64,000 nt of DNA from Reyranella sp. CPCC 100927 (GTDB lineage: Bacteria; Pseudomonadota; Alphaproteobacteria; Reyranellales; Reyranellaceae). Position 1 is the first letter of the stretch, and each line of letters starts with the position of its first letter. Where the stretch lies: assembly GCF_007859315.1 (NCBI RefSeq), contig NZ_VOHA01000023.1, positions 55,199 to 119,198 on the forward strand, given 5' to 3'. Made by a program: the position numbers and the translations under genes. Below are positions 8,723-17,171 of this stretch, piece by piece. The notes under the pieces were generated by a model, which was not told where the DNA came from, did not search any database, and saw nothing but the letters and a program-made list of their open reading frames with translations.

Positions 8723-9898
8723 CTAGTCCTGCTTGGCCAGGCGCGTTTCGATCACGCGGGCCCACAGGGTGGCGCCCAGCGGCAGGGCCGTGTCGTTGAA
8801 GTCGTAGCCCGGGTTGTGCACCTCGCAGCCGCCTTCGCCGCCGCCGTTGCCGATCAGGATGAAGGCGCCCGGCACCTTTTCCAGCATGTAGGAGAAATCC
8901 TCCGACGCCATGACATAGCTGCCGTTGCGGTTGACGTTGTCCTCGCCGACGATGCCGGCGGCGACGTCGCCGATCCATTGCGCCTCGGTGGGGTCGTTGA
9001 CCAGGGGCGGGAACACGACGCGCACGTCGGCTTTTGCCTCGCCGCCCAGGCTGCCGGCGATGCCGCTGGCGATGCGCTCGATCTTCTCCTTGATGGTGGC
9101 CATCACTTCCTTGCGGAAGGCGCGCACGGTGCCGCGCAGCACGGCTGTCTCCGGGATCACATTGTACGCGTCGCCGGCATGCATCTGGGTGATGCTGATC
9201 ACCCCCGAGTCGATGGGCGCGATGGTGCGCGAGATCACGGTCTGCAGCGCCGTGATGATATGGCCACCGATCACCACCGGATCGACGCCGCTCTCCGGCC
9301 GCGCGCCATGGGCGCCCTTGCCCTTGATATGGATGTCGAACAGGCCGCCGCCGGCCATCATCGGGCCGGAGCGGATCTGGAACTTGCCGACATCGAGCTT
9401 GGGCCGGTTGTGCATGCCGAACACGGCCTCGCAGGGAAACTTCTCGAACAATCCGTCCTTGACCATGGCCTCGGCGCCGCCGCGGCCTTCCTCCGCCGGC
9501 TGGAAGATGAAATGCACCGTGCCGTCGAAGTTGCGGGTGGCGGCGAGATAGCGCGCCGCGCCCAGCAGCATGGTGGTATGGCCGTCATGGCCGCAGGCAT
9601 GCATGCGGCCGGCGTGCTGCGAGCGATGGTCGAAGGTGTTGGTTTCGTCCATCGGCAGCGCGTCCATGTCGGCCCGCAGGCCGACGGCGCGCGGGTTGTT
9701 GCCGACCCGGATGGTGCCGACGACCCCGGTCTTGCCGATGCCGGTGGTGACCTCGCAGCCGAAGTCCCGCAGCTTGTCGGCGACGATCCGGCTGGTGCGC
9801 TCTTCCTCGAAGCCGAGCTCCGGATGGGCGTGGATGTCGCGGCGCCAGGTGGTCAGGTCGTCGGCGAAGGCAGCGATGCGCGGATCGATGGTCATCAC
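8723..9898 (-). CDS. M20-family amidohydrolase (hippurate hydrolase/aminoacylase-like)
   Basis: A 391-residue metal-dependent amidohydrolase of the M20D group. Metal-binding motifs visible: 'MHACGHDGHT' near 104 (Cys-Gly-His-Asp-Gly-His), the catalytic Glu pair in 'QPAEEGRGG' near 139, 'GMHNRP', and a distal 'ASEDFSYM' near 350. Family members hydrolyse N-acyl or N-aroyl amino acids or related amides in the cytoplasm; the exact substrate cannot be told. An in-frame ATG one codon downstream (9895) is an alternative. Likely in an operon with the isomerase-like gene. Confidence 0.92.
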   Translation of the reverse strand: MMTIDPRIAAFADDLTTWRRDIHAHPELGFEEERTSRIVADKLRDFGCEVTTGIGKTGVVGTIRVGNNPRAVGLRADMDALPMDETNTFDHRSQHAGRMHACGHDGHTTMLLGAARYLAATRNFDGTVHFIFQPAEEGRGGAEAMVKDGLFEKFPCEAVFGMHNRPKLDVGKFQIRSGPMMAGGGLFDIHIKGKGAHGARPESGVDPVVIGGHIITALQTVISRTIAPIDSGVISITQMHAGDAYNVIPETAVLRGTVRAFRKEVMATIKEKIERIASGIAGSLGGEAKADVRVVFPPLVNDPTEAQWIGDVAAGIVGEDNVNRNGSYVMASEDFSYMLEKVPGAFILIGNGGGEGGCEVHNPGYDFNDTALPLGATLWARVIETRLAKQD

Positions 9899-10013
9899 GA
9901 AATCCCGTCAGCGAGGGCAGATCGGCCGGCACTCTAGCGCACGCGCCGGGCCGTGCGACAGGTGTTACGCTGGCAGGGCGGATACGCCCCAAGAGCGCAC
10001 CGCCCGGAGGAGC

Positions 10014-10940
10014 ATGAAGACCAGGGCCATCGTCAATCTCTTGGCCAACAAGGGCAGTGCGCAGCGGCGCTGGCCGGTATGGCAGCAAAAACTCGAGGCC
10101 GTCCTGGGCCCGCTCGATGTCGTGTTCACGTCGAGCCCGGGGCATGGCACCGCGCTCGCCCGCGCGGCGGTGGCCGACGGTTGCCTGCGCCTGATCGCCG
10201 CCGGCGGCGATGGTACCGTGAACGAGGTGCTGAACGGCCTCGTTGCGGACGACCGCCTGCTGGCACCGGATGCGATGCTGTGCCCGGTCCCGCTCGGTAC
10301 GGCCAACGAACTGTGCCGGGCGCTGGGTTTCCTGGCGGCGCCCGATGGCGCGGTGCAGGCAGTCGCCTCGGGGCACACCCGCCTGATCGATGTGTTGCGC
10401 ACCGACTGCCGGGGCCTGGAGGGCGCACCGGCGACCCGCTACGGCTATCTCGTGGCGAGCTTCGGTGGTGCCGCTACCATCAGCCATCGCACGTCGGCAT
10501 CGCGATGGCTCAAGAAACTAGGGCAGGTCGCCTACTTCCTCATGACACCTGTCGTGACGATGACCTACCAGCCGCGCCGCGTGCGCGTGCAGGCGGACGA
10601 CGAGCCGGCGACCGAGCAGACGATTTTCACCGGCATGATCGCCAACGCCGAGAACGGCGGCGGCGGCATGAAACTGGCGCCTGGTGCCGTCATCGACGAC
10701 GGATGTCTCGACTTCGTGGCGTTCGGTGCGCTCAGCCGCGCCGAGATCCTCTTCAAGGTCATGCCCGGCCTGTACGACGGTCGCCACATCCGGCATCCCA
10801 AAGTGAGCCTGCGGCGCGGGCGGCGCTTTCGCTTCGACTGCGATGTGGAAACCCTGGTCGACGTGGACGGCGAGACGATCGGCAATCTGCCGCTCACGGT
10901 CACTGTTCTGGAACGTCTGCTGCGCGTACCGGTGCTGTAG
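10014..10940 (+). CDS. Diacylglycerol/sphingosine kinase-family lipid kinase (YegS/BmrU-like)
   Basis: A 308-residue protein with the DAGK catalytic domain at the N-terminus. 'IVNLLANKGS' starts the fold, and the nucleotide-binding 'AAGGDGTVNEVLNGL' is near residues 62-76. It is followed by 'PLGTANELCRALG' and the C-terminal beta-sandwich domain ending in 'VDGETIG'. It probably phosphorylates a membrane lipid with ATP; the substrate is not evident. Start 10014 follows a GGAGGAG Shine-Dalgarno. It is transcribed alone and ends convergently with the GFA-family gene. Confidence 0.9.
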   Translation: MKTRAIVNLLANKGSAQRRWPVWQQKLEAVLGPLDVVFTSSPGHGTALARAAVADGCLRLIAAGGDGTVNEVLNGLVADDRLLAPDAMLCPVPLGTANELCRALGFLAAPDGAVQAVASGHTRLIDVLRTDCRGLEGAPATRYGYLVASFGGAATISHRTSASRWLKKLGQVAYFLMTPVVTMTYQPRRVRVQADDEPATEQTIFTGMIANAENGGGGMKLAPGAVIDDGCLDFVAFGALSRAEILFKVMPGLYDGRHIRHPKVSLRRGRRFRFDCDVETLVDVDGETIGNLPLTVTVLERLLRVPVL

Positions 10941-10952
10941 TGGTTGAGATCG

Positions 10953-10990
10953 CTGTCATCCCGAGCGCAGCGCAGGATGACAGTTTCAAC
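10953..10990 (+). terminator. Hairpin terminator made from a REP-like half element
   Basis: A perfect 9-bp stem (10953-10961 with 10975-10983) is followed by TTT. It lies between convergent genes and its arms match the repeat family seen at 21353, 45776 and 47774 (GTCATCCCGAGCGCAGCG). Confidence 0.55.
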
Positions 10991-11404
10991 TCAGCTCGCG
11001 CGGCCCTGCGGTTTGCGGGGCAAATGGTCATCGATCGCCAGCCAGGGCATGGCGCTGTCACACCACAGATGCATCTGCGGCGCCACGGCGGTGGAGTCGT
11101 CGAGCGTCGTGGCCGCGATGTCGATGCCGGGATCGTCACCCCGTGTCGCTACCGGCCGCCAGGCCAGCGGGCTGCCACACATCGTGCAAAAGCCGCGCTC
11201 GGCCTCAGGGCTGGAACGGTACCATTGCGGCGCGCCGCGGTCGAAGACGATGCCGTCCGACGGCACGGTCAGCCACACCACCGCCGGCGCGCCATGGGCG
11301 CGCTGGCACATGCGGCAATGGCAATAACCGGTCCATGTCGCGGGCGCGGTCAGCCGATAGCGGACCGCACCGCACTGGCATCCACCGGCCGCCGGCGGCG
11401 TCAT
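10991..11404 (-). CDS. GFA-family zinc protein (glutathione-dependent formaldehyde-activating-like)
   Basis: A 137-residue member of the GFA/CENP-V fold. Zinc ligands are visible as 'GGCQCGAVRY' at the start, 'YCHCRMCQR' near 27, and 'CTMCGSP' near 73, which is the full cysteine set of the family. The formaldehyde-glutathione activity is known only for a few members, so the biochemical role is inference. Its ATG overlaps the stop of the DUF1127 gene (ATGA), indicating translational coupling. Confidence 0.9.
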   Translation of the reverse strand: MTPPAAGGCQCGAVRYRLTAPATWTGYCHCRMCQRAHGAPAVVWLTVPSDGIVFDRGAPQWYRSSPEAERGFCTMCGSPLAWRPVATRGDDPGIDIAATTLDDSTAVAPQMHLWCDSAMPWLAIDDHLPRKPQGRAS

Positions 11405-11628
11405 TAGCGCCAGAAGCCTTTTTCGCCTTCGGTCCGGGCGGTCGCCCGGTCAAGGCCGACATCGGCCAGCATGCGATCGTCGAGCGTCAGCAGCATGCGG
11501 CGCGAGCGCGCCATCTCAAGCCGCGACTGCAGGCGATCCAGCCCGATGCCGGGCAGGGTGAAGATGCGGGCGAACAGCCGGCCAGCGGCTGCCGAGGTTT
11601 CGAGATAGGTGTCCGCCATGAAAGCCAT
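11404..11628 (-). CDS. DUF1127 small protein
   Basis: A 74-residue protein. Its second half holds the DUF1127 helix: Arg-rich 'LEMARSRRMLLTLDDRMLADVGLDRATA', given here only as a short description of residues about 37-64. Some alphaproteobacterial DUF1127 proteins act in RNA turnover or phosphate and carbon responses, but most have no assigned role. It is coupled by ATGA overlap to the GFA gene and divergent from a LysR regulator (147 bases between starts). A second start at 11619 is possible. Confidence 0.85.
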   Translation of the reverse strand: MAFMADTYLETSAAAGRLFARIFTLPGIGLDRLQSRLEMARSRRMLLTLDDRMLADVGLDRATARTEGEKGFWR

Positions 11629-11774
11629 GGCTCAACTCCACTGAGGCATTGTATCGGGACAATTCCCGGCTCATCACCGCCTCGTTATCGGTAACATGGT
11701 GCTCTTGCGCTTCCGTCACAAACGATGCTTTCTTGTCCTCTGACACAGATTTTCTCATCCAACGGGGTATCCCC

Positions 11775-12707
11775 ATGGCGCGCACCCTGCCGCCGCTGAA
11801 TGCGCTTCGCGCCTTCGAGGCCGCCGCCCGGCACGGCAGTTTCGTTGCCGCGGCCGACGAACTCAGCGTGACGCCGGCAGCCATCAGCCATCAGGTGAAG
11901 GCGCTGGAGGATCGGCTCGACGTGGCACTGTTTCGCCGCCTGGCCCGCGGCCTGGCGCTGACGGCGGAAGGGGAGGCCCTGCTGCCTGACCTGCGCGATG
12001 CCTTCGACCGCATGGCCCTGGCCCTCGACCGGGTCGGCCGCCAGGCCAGCGCCCGGGTGCTGACCATCAGCCTGGTGACGACCTTCCTGCTGGCCTGGCT
12101 GGTGCCGCGGCTGCACCGCTTTCAGACCAAGCACCCCGACATCGAGGTGCGCATGACCACGACGCGCGACGCGGTCGATTTCGGGCGCGAGGACATCGAC
12201 GCGGCCGTGCGCTTCGCCGCCCGCCCGGAGGACGGCCTGTTCGCCATGAAGCTGTTCAACGACGTGCTGACGCCGCTGTGCGGCCGCCGCTACCGCGATC
12301 GGCTGAAGACCTTCGATGACCTGCGCAAGGTGCCGCTGATCGACACCGCCTTTCTGCCCGAATGGCCGATCTGGCTGGAGGCGATGGGTCTGCAGTCGCT
12401 GAAACCGCGCCGGTCGATGGCTTTCGACTCGACCAAGATCGCCGTCGAGGCGGCCATCGAGGGCGCCGGCGTCGCCCTGGGGCCGCCGGACCTGTTCCGC
12501 GAGGAGATCGAGGAGGGACGCCTGTTCCAGCCCTTCCCGCAGGTCGTCGAGAGCGGCAAGGCCTGGTGGTTCGTCTGTCCGGCAACCACGGCCGAACGCC
12601 CCAAGATCAAGGCGTTTCGTGCCTGGCTCGACGAAGAGCTCGAACGGGAGGCGAAGCTGGGCCCGCCGGCGTCTGGCCGGCAGCTCCAGGCGGTGGCGGG
12701 CCGATAG
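11775..12707 (+). CDS. LysR-family transcriptional regulator (GcvA-like)
   Basis: A 310-residue LTTR. The N-terminal winged helix-turn-helix is classic ('LPPLNALRAFEAAARHGSF', then 'ADELSVTPAAISHQVKALE'), followed by the GcvA-type effector-binding domain from about residue 95. The start at 11775 was taken because the GcvA-like motif begins there. The frame is open to 11649, but that part covers the divergent promoter. By position it may control the divergent DUF1127-GFA unit and itself; that is inference. Confidence 0.92.
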   Translation: MARTLPPLNALRAFEAAARHGSFVAAADELSVTPAAISHQVKALEDRLDVALFRRLARGLALTAEGEALLPDLRDAFDRMALALDRVGRQASARVLTISLVTTFLLAWLVPRLHRFQTKHPDIEVRMTTTRDAVDFGREDIDAAVRFAARPEDGLFAMKLFNDVLTPLCGRRYRDRLKTFDDLRKVPLIDTAFLPEWPIWLEAMGLQSLKPRRSMAFDSTKIAVEAAIEGAGVALGPPDLFREEIEEGRLFQPFPQVVESGKAWWFVCPATTAERPKIKAFRAWLDEELEREAKLGPPASGRQLQAVAGR

Positions 12708-12716
12708 CGGGCCGCG

Positions 12717-13559
12717 CTACTGCGGGGGGAACCGCCTGAGATCGGCCGGCGCGAACTTCCAATCCGGCGTGGCGATCTCCTTTTCGCCCGCGATGCGGTA
12801 CCAGACGCCACCCGACGGATTGTTCAGCACATGGATGTTTTGCGCCGGCATGAAACTCTGTGCCAGCAGGGCCCGCCGCTCGCCCGCGGCGTTCACGGCG
12901 ACATCGACGATCAGGACGGCGTGGCCGGGCATGCCGGGCTGGATCAGCACGTCGCCGGGCTCGATGGCATTGGCGTCGCGTAGGATTGTGAGTTCGCGCT
13001 GCAGCGATACCGAACCTGCATAGGTGAAGATGATGTCGAGCCAGCTGCGAAACCCGCGGCGGGTGTCGGGCCGTGCGCCGACCGACATCCAGTTGACGAG
13101 GTTGCCCTTGACCAGGGGCCGCCGTCCGGCGAGCCAGTCGGCATAGCCGTAGAGATCGCCGCTGGTGAAATGGAAGGCGATGTTCGTCCGCTTGATCGCG
13201 CGCAGATATTCAGCGCGCAGCCGGATGATGGCATCGGCGCATTGCTGCAGGTTCGTGCGCCCGACATCGATGTCGATCACGGCCGCGACGCCGCTCTGGT
13301 CCGGCTTGACGCGCCCGTCATAGAGCCGGACCGACTCGCCGGCCGGCCTCAGCGGCAGTTCGCGCAGCCAGGCGCCGAAGCTCGTCTCGGCGATGTTGAG
13401 GCGCTGGAAACCGGGCGGCGGCGGAAACCGGTCCGTCAGCGCTTCCAGCGCCGGCCCGGCCAGCCACTCGGGGGCCGGCGCCGGATTGGTCCGCGACCAG
13501 GCCGTGGCGGGAAGGGCCGCCATGGCGGCGGCGAACAGCAGAAAACGACGTGAAATCAT
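12717..13559 (-). CDS. Exported DUF4846 protein
   Basis: A 280-residue protein with a signal peptide: 'MISRRFLLFAAAMAALPATAW', cleavage likely after 'AWS'. The body matches what I know of DUF4846: an 'F..WLR.LPLRP....V.LYDG' opening, a central 'DLYGYADWLAGRRP', and a C-terminal region with 'GDVLIQPGMPGHAVLIVD' and 'LLAQSFMPAQNIHVL'. The conserved His and Cys/Gln pattern of the last part recalls NlpC/P60-like folds. Function is unknown, probably periplasmic. It converges with the LysR gene, with nine bases between stops. Confidence 0.75.
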   Translation of the reverse strand: MISRRFLLFAAAMAALPATAWSRTNPAPAPEWLAGPALEALTDRFPPPPGFQRLNIAETSFGAWLRELPLRPAGESVRLYDGRVKPDQSGVAAVIDIDVGRTNLQQCADAIIRLRAEYLRAIKRTNIAFHFTSGDLYGYADWLAGRRPLVKGNLVNWMSVGARPDTRRGFRSWLDIIFTYAGSVSLQRELTILRDANAIEPGDVLIQPGMPGHAVLIVDVAVNAAGERRALLAQSFMPAQNIHVLNNPSGGVWYRIAGEKEIATPDWKFAPADLRRFPPQ

Positions 13560-13694
13560 GGGGTTTGCTCTATGCCGCGCGGATGCGTCGGAAATACGGC
13601 AGCCATGCCCGGGTGCCGGGACTCGCGACTCGCCAAGGGGTAAACGCACGTTTACCATGATGCCCGAATCATGGAAATCGGGCGGAGGAACGCC

Positions 13695-14822
13695 ATGCAT
13701 GTCGGAATGGCCGTCATTTTTCAGAACACCAACAAGCACCTGACCGATCGGCAAATCTACCAGAACGATCTGGCGCTGGCTGAAATGGCCGAGCCGATGG
13801 GGTTCCAGTCGGTGTGGTCGGTCGAACACCATTTCACCGACTACACAATGTGCCCCGACGTGGTGCAGTTCCTGTCCTACATGGCGGGCAAGTCCAAGAC
13901 GCTGCGCCTGGGGTCGATGGTGGTGGTGCTGCCCTGGCATGATCCGATGCGGGTGGCCGAGGAAGTGTCGATGCTCGACAACCTGTCGGGCGGCCGCATG
14001 ATCCTGGGTCTGGGCCGCGGCGCCGGCAAGGTCGAGTTCGACGGTTTCCGCATCGATATGGGCGAAAGCCGGGAGCGCTTCGTCGAATACGGCGAGGCGC
14101 TGCTGCAAGGCCTCGAGCGCGGCTACATGGAATATGACGGCAAGTTCTACAAGCAGCCGCGGGCCGGCATCCGGCCGGCGCCGTTCAAGAGCTTCCGTGG
14201 CCGCACCTACGCCGCGGCGGTGTCGCCGGAGAGCGCCCGCATCATGGCCAAGCTGGGCGTTGGCCTGCTGATCATCCCGCAGAAGCCTTGGCGGGAGGTC
14301 GAGAAGGAGCTGGGCGAGTACAACAGGCTGTTCCAGGAGATCAACGGCGTGCCGGCGCCCAAGCCGATCTCGGCCGGCTGGACATTCGTCGACACCAGCG
14401 CCGAGCGTGCGCGTGAGATGGCGATGAAATACATCGGCGGCTACTACCGCACCGTGCTCGACCACTACCAGTTCGCCGGCGAGCACATCAAGAACACCAA
14501 GGGCTACGAATACTACGCCAAGATGAACGACAAGCTGGCGGTCTACGGCGACGAGAAGGCGATCGAGTTCTTCGCCGAACTGCAGGTCTACGGCACCCCC
14601 GAGCAGGTCTACGGCAAGATCATGAAGATCCACGAGCAGACCGCCAACAAGGGCTTTGTGCCGGTATTCTCCTATGCCGGCATGCCGCACGACGAAGCGG
14701 TGCACAACATGACCCTGTTCGCGCGCGAGGTACTGCCCGAACTGAAGCGGTTCGCGGTCGACGAGGACGTCGACTGCGCCGAGGCATTGCCCGACCTGCG
14801 CTTCGCACAGGCGGCGGAGTAG
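13695..14822 (+). CDS. LLM-class flavin-dependent oxidoreductase (luciferase-like)
   Basis: A 375-residue TIM-barrel monooxygenase of the bacterial luciferase family, using reduced FMN or F420. Visible: 'VEHHFTDY' near 45, 'GSMVVVLPWHDPMRVAEE' in the middle of the barrel, 'GRMILGLGRGAGKVEF' near 110, and the long helical C-terminal half. The substrate is unknown. Start 13695 follows a GGAGG Shine-Dalgarno; the ATG at 13671 lacks one. It stands alone between two genes on the opposite strand. Confidence 0.92.
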   Translation: MHVGMAVIFQNTNKHLTDRQIYQNDLALAEMAEPMGFQSVWSVEHHFTDYTMCPDVVQFLSYMAGKSKTLRLGSMVVVLPWHDPMRVAEEVSMLDNLSGGRMILGLGRGAGKVEFDGFRIDMGESRERFVEYGEALLQGLERGYMEYDGKFYKQPRAGIRPAPFKSFRGRTYAAAVSPESARIMAKLGVGLLIIPQKPWREVEKELGEYNRLFQEINGVPAPKPISAGWTFVDTSAERAREMAMKYIGGYYRTVLDHYQFAGEHIKNTKGYEYYAKMNDKLAVYGDEKAIEFFAELQVYGTPEQVYGKIMKIHEQTANKGFVPVFSYAGMPHDEAVHNMTLFAREVLPELKRFAVDEDVDCAEALPDLRFAQAAE

Positions 14823-14845
14823 GGTGCAGCGCTGATCGTTCGCAG

Positions 14846-15340
14846 TCAGTCGGGCTTCGTCAGGCCGAACAGGCGATAGGGTGCACCGAACCTGTCGGGC
14901 CAGCCGGCGTAATAGACGTCGGTCGGTCCGACGGCGAAGTCCCTGACCGTCCATCGGCCGGCCTGGTTGTGCAGCAAGGCCTCGACCGTGCCACCGTCGA
15001 AGACGCCGTCCCGGATACGCTGCGCGTGGCGGGTCTTCCTGTAGTCGATCTCGCGGCCGTCCTTGGTGCGCGGCATGACCACGGCGAAGCCCCAGTCGCC
15101 CTGCACGCGCAGCGTGCGCACGACGAACTGCACCGGCTGCCCAAGATCCGTCTCCACTGTCGGGCGCAATGCGTCGAGCAGAACCTTGCGCAACGGGTCG
15201 CCCGGGCCGATGTCACGCGGCCCGCCGCCCTGCGCGAAAGCCGGCAGGCCGAGGGTGGTCGCACACAGCGCTGCTCCGGCAAATATCGCCCCAGACAGCC
15301 AACGCCGTGTCCTCGCTTCATGGTGAGCCTGTCGAACCAT
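14846..15340 (-). CDS. Small exported protein of unknown function
   Basis: A 164-residue protein with a clear signal peptide (basic 'ARTRRW', hydrophobic 'LSGAIFAGAALCATTLGL', cleavage near 'AFAQGG'). The mature part looks like one alpha/beta domain with 'FVVRTLRVQGDWGFAVVMPR' and a C-terminal 'GPTDVYYAGWPDRFGAPYRLF'. The first residues ('MVRQAHHE') are translated from a REP-like repeat, so the repeat supplies the start codon; 15379 is an upstream alternative. No family recognised with certainty. Confidence 0.65.
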   Translation of the reverse strand: MVRQAHHEARTRRWLSGAIFAGAALCATTLGLPAFAQGGGPRDIGPGDPLRKVLLDALRPTVETDLGQPVQFVVRTLRVQGDWGFAVVMPRTKDGREIDYRKTRHAQRIRDGVFDGGTVEALLHNQAGRWTVRDFAVGPTDVYYAGWPDRFGAPYRLFGLTKPD

Positions 15341-15402
15341 GAAGTCCCGTGTACACGGCGGTGATGCGAATCGCTTCATGGTTCGATAGGCTCACCATGA
15401 AG
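15316..15402. repeat. Inverted pair of 29-bp palindromic REP-like repeats
   Basis: Copies at 15316-15344 and 15374-15402 are inverted to each other and differ at one base. Each is itself an imperfect palindrome beginning CTTCATGG and ending CCATGAAG. The left copy overlaps the start of the 14846 gene. The arrangement is that of a bacterial interspersed mosaic element. Confidence 0.8.
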
Positions 15403-15505
15403 CTGTTCTTCATCATACGTAGCCATGTGCGATACCTCCCCGCGCGCTGGACACAGTGTGCTCAGCGCCGCGGCGTCGGGGGAAGGTAAATCGCACGCCG
15501 CCGCG

Positions 15506-16246
15506 TCAGGCGGTGTAGCCGCCGTCGATGGTCAGCGTCGCGCCGGTCACGAAGGCGCTCTCGGCGCTGGCCAGCCAGGCGACCAGGCCGGCGACCTCAC
15601 CCGGTGCGGCATACCGTGGGATCGCCAGCATGCCGCGCAGCGTGTCGGCGAACGGCCCGTCGGCAGGATTGAGGTCGGTGTCGATCGGCCCGGGATGCAC
15701 CAGATTGATGGTCACGCCCCCTGGCCCCAGGTCGCGCGCCAGCCCCTTGGTCAGGCCGACCAGTGCCGATTTGCTCATGGCGTAGAGGCCGGTGTTGGGT
15801 GCCGGTGCGTGATCGGCGTTGACGCTGCCGATGGTGATGATGCGGCCACCGTCGCGCAGGTGGACGGCCGCCGCCTGGGTCGCGACGAAGACCGCGCGCA
15901 CGTTGACGGCGATGATGCGTTCGAAATCGTCCAGGGTGAAATCGCCGAGCGGCTTGGCGATGTGGATTCCGGCGTTGTTCACCAGGATGTCGAGCCGGCC
16001 GAAGTCGGCAACGACCCGCCCGATCCAGTCGTGGACGGCGGCGGGATCGGCGCAGTCCACCGCATAGGCCCGTGCGCGCCGTCCCATGGCCTCGATGGCG
16101 ACCACCGCCTCCTGGGCCTTGTACGGCGAGCTGAGATAGGTCAGCGCCACGTCGGCGCCGTCCTCTGCCAGGCGGCGCGCGATCGCGCCGCCAATGCCGC
16201 GGCCGCCGCCGGTCACCAGGGCCACCTTGCCATCGAGTTTCGACAT
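15506..16246 (-). CDS. SDR-family oxidoreductase
   Basis: A 246-residue short-chain dehydrogenase/reductase. Cofactor motif 'TGGGRGIGGAIARRLA' at about 12-27; 'LVNNAG' near 89; catalytic Ser in 'ITIGSVNAD' near 139; Tyr-x-x-x-Lys as 'YAMSKSA' near 152; and the C-terminal 'FVTGATLTIDGGYTA'. Probably NADPH-dependent 3-oxoacyl reductase-like. The substrate is unknown. An NTF2-like gene lies upstream on the same strand, 116 bases away, so the two may share a message. Confidence 0.93.
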   Translation of the reverse strand: MSKLDGKVALVTGGGRGIGGAIARRLAEDGADVALTYLSSPYKAQEAVVAIEAMGRRARAYAVDCADPAAVHDWIGRVVADFGRLDILVNNAGIHIAKPLGDFTLDDFERIIAVNVRAVFVATQAAAVHLRDGGRIITIGSVNADHAPAPNTGLYAMSKSALVGLTKGLARDLGPGGVTINLVHPGPIDTDLNPADGPFADTLRGMLAIPRYAAPGEVAGLVAWLASAESAFVTGATLTIDGGYTA

Positions 16247-16362
16247 GTCGACGTCCTTCGTTGTCTGTAGGGACGTGAAGATGTCGATCGGAGGCGCTGT
16301 CTTCTCTCCGGCCTTTGCGCTCAATCCTTTTTTGATTCGGCAGCGGAAAGCGGAGTGAATCG

Positions 16363-16740
16363 TCAGGCGACCGGTGGTAGCGCAGCACCGGCAGGATGAT
16401 CGACGATATACAGCCACGTGCCGTCAGGCTGGCGGCGCGCAATCTCGGCGGAGTTGCCGCGGGCAATCACTTGGCCATCATGGGCGATGATCCAGTCGGC
16501 GCGCAGCAGCGCGATGTCGCCATGCTCGATGCAGAAATTGTTGCGCGACGTCATCGCGCCGGGCAGGGCCAGCAGCGTCTCGAATTCGCGGCTGATGGCC
16601 TGGTGGCCGCGCAGCGTGGCATCGCCGATGCGCAGCGCCGCATCCGGCTCGAACAGGGACAGGACGGCCTGAAGGTTTCGGCTGTTGACAGCCCGGGCAA
16701 ACGTTTCGTTCATCTGCGCCGGTGCGGTGACCTTGAACAT
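16363..16740 (-). CDS. SnoaL/NTF2-like (DUF4440-type) protein
   Basis: A 125-residue cone-fold protein. The family pattern is visible: N-terminal helix 'NETFARAVNSRNLQAVLSLF', 'PDAALRIGDATLRGHQAI', and a C-terminal strand 'RRQPDGTWLYIVDHPA'. Members are enzymes or binding proteins for small hydrophobic ligands; no function can be assigned. Start 16740 has a CGGAGA Shine-Dalgarno; 16779 is an alternative. It is divergent from an HxlR-type regulator (77 bases between starts). Confidence 0.8.
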   Translation of the reverse strand: MFKVTAPAQMNETFARAVNSRNLQAVLSLFEPDAALRIGDATLRGHQAISREFETLLALPGAMTSRNNFCIEHGDIALLRADWIIAHDGQVIARGNSAEIARRQPDGTWLYIVDHPAGAALPPVA

Positions 16741-16817
16741 CGGGTTCTCCGTGGTTCCAATCACCGGCCAGGAAATCACGCGTGTTCAGCACTTTCCAAA
16801 CGGGAAGGACAGCAGCG

Positions 16818-17171
16818 ATGTCAAGCATGGTCCGCAAGCTGGTCGTGGCGCGCGATGAGCCTTCGCCGCGGCGGCCTGTCGAGTGTCCGGTCGAGGATTG
16901 GCTCGAGTTTCTCGGTCACCGGTGGAACGCCCTGGTGTTGTGGCACTTGTCGATCGGCGCCAAGCGCCACGGCGAGCTTGCAGCGCTGCTGCCGGGTATC
17001 TCGTCCAAGGTCCTGGCGGAACGGCTGGCCGGGTTGGAGCAACGAGGGCTTGTCGAGCGCGAAGCGCTGGCGGTCTTTCCGCGAACTGTCGGCTATCGGC
17101 TGACGCGGCGCGGGCAAGGCCTCGTGTCCATTCTCGATCGCATCGAGGCGTGGAGCCGGACAGCGTCCTGA
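16818..17171 (+). CDS. HxlR-family transcriptional regulator
   Basis: A 117-residue winged-helix regulator. HxlR features are 'CPVEDWLEFLGHRWNALVLWHL' (shown in part), the recognition helix 'GISSKVLAERLAGLEQRGLV', and the wing 'RTVGYRLTRRGQGL'. HxlR proteins often sense reactive electrophiles or oxidants. Start 16818 follows GGAAGGA; 16782 is an alternative. Its stop codon overlaps the ATG of alkB by one base, and it is divergent from the NTF2-like/SDR unit, so it probably controls one or both. Confidence 0.88.
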   Translation: MSSMVRKLVVARDEPSPRRPVECPVEDWLEFLGHRWNALVLWHLSIGAKRHGELAALLPGISSKVLAERLAGLEQRGLVEREALAVFPRTVGYRLTRRGQGLVSILDRIEAWSRTAS

